Under the pieces are notes generated by a model. The model was not told the origin of the DNA, made no database searches, and saw only the letters and a list, made by a program, of their open reading frames with translations. The translations under genes were made by a program, and so were the position numbers. 64,000 nucleotides of DNA from Marisa cornuarietis. Lineage: Eukaryota; Mollusca; Gastropoda; Architaenioglossa; Ampullariidae. The stretch covers positions 14,921,501 through 14,985,500 of the forward strand of contig SMMW01000617.1 in assembly GCA_004794655.1 (NCBI GenBank), given 5' to 3'. Below are positions 35,840-47,403 of the stretch, in pieces; the stretch's first letter is position 1; every line of letters starts with the position of its first letter.

Positions 35840-36639
35840 GTTAGAATTTGTAGCTGAACAGAGATTTCTGTATATGTGCACAAACATGTGCGCCCACATG
35901 CAAGTGAGTTTGTGTTTGAGGAAGGGGGAGAGAATACAGTTTGCAGTAAAATTTTATTGTGGTTGCTGGGGGTATTTTGAATTTTTTTTTTCCCTTGGTA
36001 ACACATCCTTTGCACAGTTTAGAAAAGCATTTTTTCCTGTTTTTATTTTTTAACAAGTTTACATAGTTGAGCTAGTCATTTATACTTCTTTCTCTTTTAG
36101 AGTTTGGTGTCATTAAATGCATTGTGTGTGCATGCATGCCTGCATGTCACTCGTGTGTGCACAAGTGCATGAGAGAGTAATGTGTGATACTGATCTGTGT
36201 AAAACTGCTATGTAATTTCAAAACAGCATGCCTTCTTTTCTTGTGCATCTGTTATGTCATTCTGTTGGTGTTCTTTTAACTTTAGATTATGTTATATGAA
36301 AGCGTTATCTTTTTTGGCAGTATTTTGTCTTGACCCTTCCATGCAATGTTTAAAACTAACAATAATAATAATTGATGTGTTCATGAAAATTGGGCTTTAC
36401 TGTCATGAGTCCCACTGACTGAATCAGATTTCTTTCTTTCTTTTTTTTATCTCATGTTGAAAAAGATGTGAAAATTGTCTTCTCATAGATCTATACAACC
36501 TGTGTTTTTATTTTCCTTTCTTTAGCACATCCTAGCAAAAAGGACTAAAATTTTGTGTAGTCTTTGTTACCTGTTTGCTAGGTAACAGGAACAGTCTTGT
36601 CTTCTTTGTTAGTATCTGTTCCAAGATCACCAAAACCAA

Positions 36640-36890
36640 GTAGAAGGAATTAGCTGTTTTATGTAATCAGCAAATCCTTTAGGAATGCATATTTCACATT
36701 CTCACTGTTCCTGATCATGTACTGGTATATGAGTTCTTTCTCTTGTGGTCTGGCTGCAGATATGCGAACCCTGAACAAATCATCACCACAGTTTCTTTCA
36801 TTCCCCATGCCATACGCTTCATGAGTTCCCTTGGCCATGATGTTTTCTTCAATCTGGGATGACCTAATATAGTATACCAACAGTATCTAC
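36640..36890 (+). mobile_element. LINE C-terminal tail fragment
   Basis: The + strand is homologous to 60,190-60,400 and reads, with shifts, LPVPDHVL, FFLLWSGCRYANPEQIITTV and SFIPHAIRF. These match the SGRRY and NSFIP-AIR-LN blocks that end some LINE proteins. Confidence 0.6.
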
Positions 36891-37040
36891 TATTGTTTTG
36901 GCATTATCATATTGATATGTATATAATGTCTTGCACTTTATTCATTGTATTCATCCTGTATATGTATGCACTCAGCTGCATATTGTCCCGTGTGTATATG
37001 TACCACATGCTCCATTACTTGGAGACAAAAGTGTGGTTAT

Positions 37041-37544
37041 TTACCAAAAAAAAAGTGCTAGAAACTCTACATTTGTTATGCAGAAGTGTCTTTTAACTAG
37101 AACCAAGGCTCTATCACATTTGACTAATAAAGAAATAGACTTATTCCAGTTTGTTATTTTTCTGAAAATGGAAAACAATAGCGGTATATGTTCTGCATTT
37201 ATATTTTGCTTTGTAATAGAATAGATCAATTTGTAAGCAGGATTCCATTTCCACCATCTTGCTTTTACTTTACTTTTGGACTGTGTCCACAGCATAGATT
37301 GAACTTTCTCATCTCTTGTGTGCCACTGTTCCATGAATTTTCTCGACATTTGATGCAGCTCTCTACTACTTAGTGCAAGGTGGGACTGACCACCATGTGC
37401 TTTGCAGTAGTATATATCTGTCACAATTGGAACATGCGTTACCACTTGGAGTCTTGAGTTTGTTGTCACTATGTCTGCACTATGTTTTTTACCAGTTCCT
37501 TGTGCTACCTCAAACTCACCTTTCTCACATGCACTGTCTGCCAA
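37041..37544 (-). CDS. Doubtful 167-aa frame, function unknown
   Basis: This single frame contains THVPIVTDIYYCKAHGGQSH and LHQMSRKFMEQWHTRDEKVQ, more protein-like than most shadows here, while its last 60 residues are low-quality and AT-driven. It lies inside the presumed intron of the zinc-finger gene, next to a LINE tail. It may be a decayed mobile-element gene. I do not recognise it. Confidence 0.25.
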   Translation of the reverse strand: MADSACEKGEFEVAQGTGKKHSADIVTTNSRLQVVTHVPIVTDIYYCKAHGGQSHLALSSRELHQMSRKFMEQWHTRDEKVQSMLWTQSKSKVKARWWKWNPAYKLIYSITKQNINAEHIPLLFSIFRKITNWNKSISLLVKCDRALVLVKRHFCITNVEFLALFFW

Positions 37545-38241
37545 ACCAATTTTTATTCTGGGCTTGCCTCAGATGGTTCATGCGCGGGTTTTTCTGTTTG
37601 TTGTTTATAGCTATGTTGTAGTTGAGTGTGTCTCTGTGTTTTCATTACTTGTTATGACTGATATTTTGCTGTTAATTTAGTATCCTTTTCCACCAAATGA
37701 ATTTCATTAATGTTATATAATGTTAGTTTTGATTCACATGGTCACTACAATCCAATACAGTAATGATGAATAATTAGAGAATTTATATAATACTGTTCAA
37801 AATCAGGCTTGCGATGCTTTACAAAATCTTTTTAAACATTAAATAACTGAAAACTGTTCCATATATCACCAACCCTCCCCCACCCATCCCCAATAAATGT
37901 ACATAAGCAAAATACACTTATTTTCAGTTTAAGGAAAGAAATCATTGTAGACAAGCCTACTGAATAAGCACATGATGTAAATGAGTTGTTGTTTTCATGG
38001 TTTGATGAAGGAGATCGTGAGAGAGAGAAACAAGATCAACACTGACAGGGTCCTGTTCAAATGAAGCAGTGTGTCAAGTGAAACAGAGTTCATCTATCAC
38101 AGTCTCTTTGTTGTTTACAGATGCGCCTTCCATGGGGCCCTTTTGGTTTTAGGCATTATTATAAACAGGGCAGTGGACAGTACAACTTTATTATCTCATG
38201 AGAAAAACTTATAAATTTGAAAAATGTTTTTCATGTTTCAG

Positions 38242-38369
38242 GTGTGTTACTAAAACAAACCTCCCAAGAGAGACTGTTGATTTGGTATGTAATGCACAAT
38301 GCAAAAGGAGCCAGACCCTGGTTACCTGTCATGAGTGGGCGGAGAACCTTCTTCCGCGATGCGCACTAA
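38242..38369 (+). CDS. Upstream frame overlapping the zinc-finger start
   Basis: After an acceptor (ATGTTTCAG at 38,241), the phase compatible with the exon at 35,770 reads VLLKQTSQERLLIWYVMHNA, then KGARPWLPVMSGRRTFFRDA and a His, and stops at TAA 38,367-38,369. The zinc-finger ATG at 38,359 lies inside this frame but in another phase. This could be an overlapping upstream ORF, an alternative product, or one protein broken by a frameshift. Confidence 0.4.
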
Positions 38370-41300
38370 GGTGGAAAAACGTCGGGTGCGCCACGAGCAT
38401 GCTGGGAACCTCCCATCTGCTGCTGCAGCCTCTTTTCCAGCTTCGTCAGTTCCTGTGCTGTCGCTGCAGGGAGATGCCAGCAAGAGCTTTCCTGTCGTGT
38501 CGTCGGTGGCCGGTGACAAGCATTGCCTCAGCTGGGATGTTAGTGACAGGCGGCCAGTGTCCTTGAGTGAGGCAGAGCGGCTTGCTGCCGCCAACCATGT
38601 TGTGGTTGCACTTGGCCCACCTGTCATTTGCCCTTCGCGGGTGGTGGTGGACATCAAGGGAGATGGTGTGATAGGTGTGGCTGGAAGCTGTAGTGGTGGC
38701 AACAGTGGGGGTGACACCACTGTAGAGAAGGGAGCGCCAGAAGTACATAGACATTCAGAGCATGCTTTGGCAGAGGACAAGAAGTCGGGGTCTGTGCCGA
38801 TCAAAAAACCGCCCAAAAAGCGGAGAAACAGTGAAAGGAAGGTAGAGTTGGCAGTCGACCATGTAGCCTCTCCATCTCTTTACACCCCAGGGTCATTCCC
38901 TTTGGTGACCTCAAAGCCACACCTGATGTCTGAGACATCAGGGCATTCATCTATGTTTTCATCTGAGCCACAACAGCAGCAGCAACAGCAGCAACCACTC
39001 GTCGCAGCAACAGGATCACTGCCACCACTACAACCTCAGCAGCACAGCTTTGCGCCTACTCCACCGACCCCTTCACCACCTCATCAGCCATTGGCGCTTC
39101 TACATAAGATACCACATTCTCAGAATTTTAGTTCATCACCCCAGCAGGACCTATCATCACAGTTATCTATGACAGATGGAGACCTACCTGCAGATGGAAC
39201 TGAAAATGTTTCAGAGCCTCATTCATTTACTTCACAAAAGGTTCCAACCATTTTCCATTCAGTAAACTTGGAACCAGACCGCACTACCACTGCCGAGGAA
39301 GTGATGCCTTCTCGGAATCTTCAGTCTCGCATGCCTTCATCGCATATTGAGCCCATGTCTAACTCCAGCGGGTGTGTGGATGAAGATGGAGGAGAAAGCT
39401 CTGTCTCCACCTCACTTTTGCAACCTCCAACGTGGCTGCTGACACCTCAGGAAAATACTCCACCTGTGGAGACCTCATATGGACTAGAGCAACCTCTTAC
39501 ATATGATCTTGCTTCATCCGAAACCGCTAATTCTCTGCCTTCTGTTGCTCATGATGGCTTAGTAACTTCCCCTTCTTCATCAGCAGCATCAACCAAGGAG
39601 AATGTTGAGACAGGGGATAAGGTTTCAAGCAGTAAAATCTCTTCAAAAGCAAAATCATCAGACACTGAGGGAACAGAAAAGAAGAAAAAGAGCACGAAAA
39701 GGAAAAAAAATATTGCTGGTGATAAGTCAAACAGTCCTGAAACAACACAGTGTTTGCAGCCTGTGGACTCACAGACGGACAATGCAACTAAAGTCATTGC
39801 TTGTGAAGCAGGGAATACACTGGGCAGTGCAAAATCCACTCTTAAACCTAAAAAGTCTTCAAGGAGAAGCTTACCTTCTCAGGATAGTGAGAGCAAAGCT
39901 CGGCGACTTGCTGAAATAGAAGAAACAATAAATTTTGTCATAGCAAATTTTGTTTACAGTTGTGAAGATCTTTCAACAGTAGATAGGCTGAAAGGAGCAG
40001 CAAAGGATGCAGGAGAAGTGGCAAGTGGCATAGATGCTGCAGAGACTAATTCTGCAGAAGATGTCCAAACTCATTCTTCAACTGCAGTGGACACCACTAC
40101 GTCCAGTCCCTCAAAAGCTAGTATTAGAAAGAAGTCTGTGAAGAAAAGCAAAAAGAAGGAAGAAGGTTTTGAAAAAGTTAATGCACAGGAGCTTACACAA
40201 GAAACAAATGATCCAGATACAGTGGAGATCACTAAACCCCCTAAAAAGGTCTCTAAAAAGAAGAAAAATAGTGGTGACATTCTCAGTGGAGAAAAATCCA
40301 AGGTGGACAAGAAACTTTCTGACAAAGAGTTGGAAATGGCTGGTTCTGAGCAGATGAAGAATGAAGAAGACATTGCTAAACCTCCTCCAAATAAGAAGAA
40401 GAAGTCCCCAAAGAAGAAAGAAGAAAGTAGTAGTGGAGGAACTGAGCCAATGCCTCCTTCTGAAGTGATTCCAAATGGTCACATTGATCCCACGACTACT
40501 GAGGAAACAATGAAGACGCCAAAGAAGAAGAAATCAAAGCCTAAAGCAAAGAAGGATGCATCCACTGCATCTAGAAAGGAAATAGCCACTTCAGTGTCAC
40601 CAGAGGGCGTCGGTGCGGGTTGTCAGGTAACTCACGTGACTGAAAGTTGCCAGACTGAGATAGAGGGACCTCCTATAACTAATGCAGCATCCACAAAGAC
40701 AGCACCTAAAAAGTCCAAGAAACGCAAAGCTGATGCAGCCCAGGAAAATAGTGAGGTAGATAAAAGGCCAGATGTGGTTTCAGAAAAGATTGCAGAAGGT
40801 GAGCAAGTTAGCATACCTTCTCCTAAGAAAAAGAAGAAGAAGGAAAAAGCCGAAAGCAATAATAATGCTCCAGAAGCTACCAAAAAGAAGAAGTCTCCAT
40901 CTAAAAGCAAAAAAGCCAAGCATCTTCAAGGTCAAGCAGGTGAAGAGGATGTTAAGGAAAATGGCCATTCAAATTCTCATGATGAAAATAGAAATTCAGC
41001 CACAAGTGACAATAAGTCTTCAGGGTCAGGTGAAGGGAGTGCTGAAACAGAGGTAGATATGGATAATTCTGGTTCTGCACAAAATGGGGGCACACCTAGC
41101 AGTGGCAGTGGTAGCAGGAGTGGTGGCTCTCGAAAGTACAAGAAGCAGCTGGACATTGTTGTATGTCCTGGATGTGGTCACAAAACAAGGGGTCAGGCAG
41201 CACTGAGCCGGCACATGAAGAAGATGCATGAGAAGTCTGTGGTGCTACCCTATCCGTGTCCACAAGAGACATGCGAGTACAGTGCCAGCAAGGTGAGCCT

Positions 41301-42031
41301 GTTGGCCCGCCACATGCTCACTCACAGCGTGTACATGTGCTCACGCTGCCAGTTCATGGTGGACACAAAAGACAAGTATGAAGAGCATTTACAAGCAGCG
41401 CACAATGTGAAACTGGACTGTAAGTTGTGTAAGAAGTGTAATCGCTACGTCAAGTGTGATTCTGTGCCCATGGAGCAGCACCTGGAGACCTGTCAGGGCC
41501 CTGTACCCTTCACCTGTGACGTCTGCAATAAGCAGTTCAAGTATGAATCCTCGCTAAAGGTGCACCACCAGACACACTTCCCAGACCTGCCCAAGCTGTT
41601 CCACTGTCAGCAGTGCAACTACCAAAGCAATTACCGTGCCAACCTGCACAAGCATGTGCAGAACATGCACATCCAGCGCCCCAAGGACATACAGTGCCTC
41701 AAGTGTGACAAGATGTTCTCCACAGAAGACAACATGAAGCGGCACATGAAGGTTCACAGTCAGATTCGCCCCTACAAGTGCGATAAGTGTGACAAAGCAT
41801 TCAAATCCTCCTGTGCCCTACGTGGGCACATAGTCAGCCATGAACTGGTTCGTCCATATCGGTGCAATATTGAAAACTGCAATCGTGAGTTTAGGACTCC
41901 AAAGTTTCTCAAGAGCCACCAAGAGGAATTTCACCGTCTCATACCAAAGAGGTACCACTGCACTGTGGAAGGATGCAAATTTTCGTTCTTCAAGCTGAGC
42001 CATCTTAAACGGCATGAGATCTCACATACAG
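38359..42031 (+). CDS. Zinc-finger protein coding exon A
   Basis: 1,224 codons plus one base; donor GTTGGT after CATACAG. Contains the Lys-rich region and the first ten finger units (about 41,160-42,020). The start has G at -3. Confidence 0.8.
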
Positions 42032-45000
42032 GTTGGTGAATCAAGTTGTTAACTAGCCTATGACACATTCAGCAAGAGGCTGATAAATTTTAGCTACATA
42101 TGAAAGAAGAAGCGTCTTTTTAGAGTTGTCATTTAATTTAATGAATGTATTTAGTGATTTGAGTTTAATTGTTTTGACCTGTTTGCTGTTAGCGTCTGCT
42201 ACTCGGGAGAGAAAATGGTCTTCTAATTTTTTTGGTGAGAGTGGGGGAAAGCATATTGTTTGCCTGAATTCTGTGTCCACATAGGGATTATGTCCTCCTG
42301 TGTGCTTGTAATGTGTAGTAGCAAAAGATCCTTTAAGAAAATGCAGCATAAGTACTTGGTGTTTTAATGATTATTTTAAAACTCATATAAAAGATTGTAA
42401 TTAATGTAATAGTATAATATTTACTAAGCATAACAGTAAACAACATATTCTCATTGTTACAAAAAAATGTGTACATTTTAATTTCATGCTTTTTACCACA
42501 ACAGCAGCAGTATGCTAACGTATTCTGGAAAGAAATGAAAGTCAAACAGACCTGGCACAACACCCTATAGCCCTCATTACTTTTTCAGAAAAGGGCATGC
42601 CATGACAAGCATATGCACACCTTCTCTATGAAATAGTTAAAGATGTGTTGGGCACTATGCAAATAATTATTATAATGATGCTATTCATGGCTAAGTTGCA
42701 GTTTAGAAAAGACAAAAGAGCAAACACGCTTGATCTTTAGTACTAGTCTTGTCATCTCTTTCAGTGCAGGTAACATTTTTTCCTATCAACAGTGCATCAC
42801 ATTTTGGATCAATTCTGCTTACTCTGTATAAGGAACTTACAACTGTGTTTACTCTTCCCCTACCCTTTTCCATTCTCAACAAAATGTAAATCAATCAACA
42901 ATGCCAGAGACATTGATTTCCCTTTCCAGTCACAAATCTGACATTTCTTTGAATTTTGTTGTTAAATCAAAGGAAAAAGAAAGAACTAAATTAAAAGTAA
43001 AAGCAAAAAGTGGACTAAAGGGATTTTCCCTGTTACACACTGACATAGTTCATTAGATCTTGGAAATCCTGATGACACAAAGATACCAAGCTTAGGAAAA
43101 TCAACCAAATAGGATGGGAGTTGTGAACTTTTAAAGACTTTAAGTTTTGAAGCACTTTTTTTGTTTGTTATACAAATCGCGCAAAAGGCCATTTTTATCA
43201 CATTACGTTCAGTACTATTATTTTCATAGACAAAATTTTGTAATTAATGTGTTTTTTTCATCCTACGCTTACGCTTCTGAATGTTGACAGGCTAAGTTAC
43301 ACTTAATGTAAAACTTTGCCCTCAAAGTTTGCAAGAGCATTAGAAGAACCACAGTGTAAGTAAACAAGTCAATTAGTTACAGTGTGTGAGGGTTAACGTC
43401 TGCATGTGTGCAGACTTGCACCGATTTACTCATAGGTAGATGCTGCCCAAACGTTTGGACGAATGAAAATTGTGTAATTTTGTGACAACTTGTTTCATGC
43501 AGTCAGAGTGAAGCTGAGCTAGTCTGGGGTGAGATTGAAGAAACGTCTCAAAACAGAATGTATAGATGAGCCTTTGTACATGAACAGTGCCCTTAGAGTG
43601 AACATCCAAAATGCACACACACTATAAGTAGAATTTTGTTGTACAAACTGAATTTTTTTCTTGTGTTTTGTTTCTCAGGTGAGCGCAACTTCCACTGTGA
43701 GTGGCCAGGTTGTGGCAAGTCCTTCAGGCATTCTGACAACCTAAAGGTCCATCTCCGACAGCACACAGACGAGCGGCCAGTGTCATGTTCCAAGTGTGCC
43801 TTTACTTGTCGGCAAAAGTCGTCACTGCAATGGCACATGAAGAAAATCCATGGCATCACAAGCGTGCCAGTCAGTAACTCAGAAAACAGCTCCATGGATG
43901 CAGCCTCATCTACAAGTTTAACACCACTTGGAGAGCTTGACATTGCAACTGTGCCTGTTGGTGCAGAGGAGATGGTAGTGGACGTTGAAGTTGTTAACGT
44001 AATCATCCCAGCTGGTGAAAGTGGGGAATTGCCAGTCACAATCACTGAACTTCGCCCGGTAGATTTGTATGAATTTCACTCGGATAATGATTCAAGTGAT
44101 GAGGCAAAGCCAGGTGTGTTCAAGAGGAACAAGAGCAAAATGGCTGCCACTGCACCACTTCCTCCACCACCCAAAGAACTGTTGCTGAAAAATTCTGTTT
44201 TGGATGTGCTAGATGAAGCTAACAATCGGGTGGACACCACAGATAGTAAACCAAAGTCAAAGAAGAAAAAATCAGTCAAAAAGTCTTCCAAGACAGGTAG
44301 TCAGATCACAACCTCTGTGCAGGAAGAGAATGAAGATAGGGAAGATAATGAAGCTGTCCCAGATGAGAACAAAAATGCTGAGAACAAACCAGCACCCAAA
44401 ACAGCCTCAAAATCCAAAAAACCATCAGCTTCGAAACAAAAGAAGAAAAAGTCTGTTGCAAAAGATTCTGCTGAGGCCAGCAAGAAATCTGTGGAACAGG
44501 GTAAGGCTAAAGAGGACATAAAGGTGGTCGAAGAGAAGGACACTGAGCCATCAGTAAAATCTCCATCTAAATCTAAGAAATCTCCAGTAAAGAAAAAAGC
44601 TCCAGCGAAGAAGCTGGTAAAAGAGGTTAGCATAGTGAAGAAGACACCACCTAAACCAAGCACCCTTGCAAAGGGGAAGAAAAGTCCTAAAACACGAACT
44701 AGTCCCAAGAAACCTAGCAGTCCCAAAGGCAAGCCAGCAGCACAAGCAACAAGAAAAACTCCACCAAGAAAGGCAGCAAATAAGAAAGAGAAATCCGTAA
44801 AGGCTCCTCCCAAGAAGAGTCCACCAAAGAAGGTTGTGGCTAAAAAGAAGACAGCAAAGAAAAAAGCCCCTCTAAAGAAGAAGGCAGCTACAAAGAAGTC
44901 AAAGAAAAAGTTAGAAAAGGTTGACGAGCCTCAGAAAGACATCCAGGATGTGACCACGCCTCAGGAATCTGAAACTAAACCACGCGAGCTCAGCAGATCT

Positions 45001-47403
45001 CCTCGAAGATCTCAGGTTGTAAGTGCCAAAGAGCACTCCAACAGGCTTGATGAAGAGCCATCACCCATAAGACCAGATTCAGCCATGGAATCGGAGGAGG
45101 AGAACATGCCGCAGGGCAAAGGAAGCCCATATAGAGACTTTGATTCCCAGGAAATGGAGGAGAGTTCTCCTGAGCCCCAGGAATCACCCAGCCCCCCAGC
45201 TTCTCCATTGCCAGGAGACCTGTTGCATCAGTCTCCAAAGTCAGAGAATGAGGAGGCTGATCAGCAGGAAGGAGATGAGCCTATTCCACTTCCAGCAGAG
45301 CTACAGGCTGAGATGATGGACCAAAGAGAGGAAGACGACTCATTTGATGAAGAAGTCATCAATGACATCCCACTTACGCCTCCTCGAGCTCCTGCTCCGC
45401 CTCCACCAGAAACATCTGATGAAGAAGAAATGGTGCCATCTCCTCCACCTCCTACACAAATGCCCATGTCCACTGATGCTTCCAACCCTACTCCAAGTTC
45501 TGTTCTAACTGATATTCAGCAGCCAGGTTCACAGGCTACAGAGTTCCAGCAGCCACTCTCTAGGGAGGACTTTCAGCAGCCACATTCTAGGGAGGACTTT
45601 CAGCAGCCCCACTCTCGTGAGGAATTTCAGCAGCCTATGTCTCAGTCCCGAGAGGAATACCAGCAACAGCATTCAAGAGAGGAGGTGCTACAGCCACACT
45701 CCCGAGAGGAGTATCCTCAGCAGCACTCACGGGAAGACATGCATCAAATGCACAGAGAGGAAATCCACCAACAGCACTCAATGGAAGAGCTGCAGTCCCA
45801 AGGGTCTGTGCCTGAATCTATGTCAGAACCAGTGCCCTCTGTGCATTCAGATGGAATGCGTGATGACGTCTCTTTGCCACACTCTGTGGTGCAGTACAAT
45901 CCAACATCTGCCACTCCAGTCAGTGAGGCTGAAAGTACATATCAGTATTTTCAAGGCCTGGCACAACAACCAGATGATTCTTTATCGGAACCACTGGCAG
46001 GTGAACCAAGTCGCCTGCAGCAGCTAGAGGCATTAGCAGAAAAACCCCATGATGACAGACGGAGCACAGGAGAGATTGGGGTTAAGTCTCCTACTGGTGC
46101 CCCTACCAGTGTAATCACCAGCTTGTCGCCTACGGCAACCAGCAGCTTGAATCTTGTCACGGACTTGTCGTCCCATCGTCGCATGGAAATCCTGGCTACC
46201 GATCGACCCATGGATGCACATTTGGTGCGTGACACCCCCTCTGCTTTGCCTCGCCTTCCTGAGCCTCCATTTGATGCTTATTCTGCACTTAATCCTTTGG
46301 CATCCGGGGCTGCACGTGACAACAGCAATCTCTTCCCTGCTCCACCTAGCACTCCAAGTTTTATGCGGCTGACTGAAAGCGAGGCTATGCTTCAGCGACA
46401 GCGTATGACAACCCCTTTCTTGCCCACACCTCAGCCACCTGAGCGCAGTCTTTCCCGATTGCCAGAATCATCATTGAGGCCACCCAATCCCAGTGCACTT
46501 TTAAGACGGCCAGCTACCATGGCAGGTGCAGATATGTTTGCAGGCACTCCAGGTGTGCCTCAAGCAATGCCGCGGCATCCCTTCACCAACTCTTGGCCTG
46601 GCCAGGATGCGCGACCCTCTCACTGGGGCCAAGCACCCACCTACCTGCAGCGCTCAGCCAATGCTCCTACCACTCCTTTTCCATTCCCCACCAAAGACAA
46701 CTACTTGGCAGGCCGCGAGTTCATGTTTGATCCCTCTGTGCGAACAAGCGTGACAGACCGTAATATGTTTGCTTCATTATCATCATCTCAGACTCAGCGT
46801 GATTTAGCATCCGAACCCAGCCCGTTTCAGCTGGATCGCTTTGATCTGAGTACCTATTTTGGCAGCCACCCATACACGGGGACCTCAGGGTTAGACTATA
46901 GTCGCACTGCCTGCGGTACCACTCCAAAAACATTTGATGAACGGTATCGTCAAACAGCCGCATCAATGAGTGAATTCCGGCCACTTCCACCAACAACCTC
47001 TGCAGACATGTTCAGTGGAATAGGAGTGGGTGTTAACTCCCTCAACAGTGCCAGCTTCAACTTGGACAAATACGCTGTTTATGGTCGGGATCCTATGTAC
47101 CATGCAGCCCAGCAGTTGTCGGATAACACCAACAGCGCGTTTCTCACTCATACCACTCCAGCTCAGCATTCTGTCTTTGATCGTGATTACCCTCATCGCA
47201 GTCTCTATCCCCATCAAAATCCAGCCTATCCATTCATAGATGAGAGGCAGTATCCCGCAGCGGCCAAATTGACAGGGAACCCGGCCACCATGGCACAGGA
47301 ACGGGATTTTATGGCACGCCCATCACCTGGGGAGAATCAAATGCAGGACCCATATCGGTGTGGCATGCTGTATAATGTCATGAACAGGTACACTTTTGAG
47401 TGA
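38359..47403 (+). CDS. Very large C2H2 zinc-finger protein (two coding exons, ~2,465 aa)
   Basis: Probable nuclear DNA-binding protein. Coding exons 38,359-42,031 and 43,679-47,403 join in phase 1 across HTG|ERNF, the standard inter-finger linker. The N-terminal 900 residues are Ser/Pro/Gln-rich with an 8-Gln run near 38,970 and many KKKKK blocks. Fingers begin near 41,160: about 11 C2H2 fingers plus one degenerate one, including CDVCNKQFKYESSLKVHHQT and, after the intron, two more (CEWPGCGKSFRHSDNLKVHL; CSKCAFTCRQKSSLQWHMKK). A second Lys/Pro-rich region with KKxPxK repeats, a Gln/Ser repeat (45,540-45,790) and a Pro-rich tail follow. The fourth position (CKLCKKCNRYVKCDSVPMEQ, ending C instead of H) is abnormal. 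The finger array resembles HINFP-type clusters only in general layout. The ATG at 38,359 is chosen because an in-frame TGA lies at 38,332. Confidence 0.85.
42032..43678 (+). other. Intron splitting the zinc-finger cluster
   Basis: A 1,647-bp AT-rich intron, GT...CAG with a pyrimidine-rich end (TTTTGTTTCTCAG). No gene or repeat recognised inside. Confidence 0.8.
43679..47403 (+). CDS. Zinc-finger protein coding exon B with stop
   Basis: Starts with the completed Gly of the linker, two C2H2 fingers to about 43,853, then low-complexity regions to a TGA at 47,401. A possible internal donor AACAG|GTACAC at 47,388 would remove only the last few residues and splice onward in phase 2. Confidence 0.85.
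45530..45800 (+). repeat. In-frame tandem repeat coding FQQPHSRED-like units
   Basis: About nine imperfect units of 8-12 codons, such as DFQQPHSRE, EFQQPMSQSRE, EYQQQHSRE and EVLQPHSRE, within the second zinc-finger exon. Codons differ between units, so the array is not a very recent expansion. Confidence 0.85.

Larger units (their letters stand above)
29945..38241 (+). other. Presumed long 5' introns of the zinc-finger gene
   Basis: Contains (GT)n(CG)n at 30,704-30,737, (GT)n(GA)n at 32,038-32,073 and a LINE tail at 36,640-36,890. Small exon candidates lie at 31,876-31,945 (with ATG at 31,921) and 35,770-35,839. No other gene is seen apart from a doubtful minus-strand frame at 37,041-37,544. 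Confidence 0.35.

Noticed and set aside
38198..38566. 122-aa + strand frame across the zinc-finger start
   Set aside because: A third open phase at the exon start. It ends in the zinc-finger exon without conserved features and has no fitting upstream exon.
44301..44813. 170-aa minus-strand frame, and similar frames opposite 38-47 kb
   Set aside because: Complement of the Lys/Pro-rich coding sequence, giving Phe/Leu runs; shadow of the zinc-finger gene.
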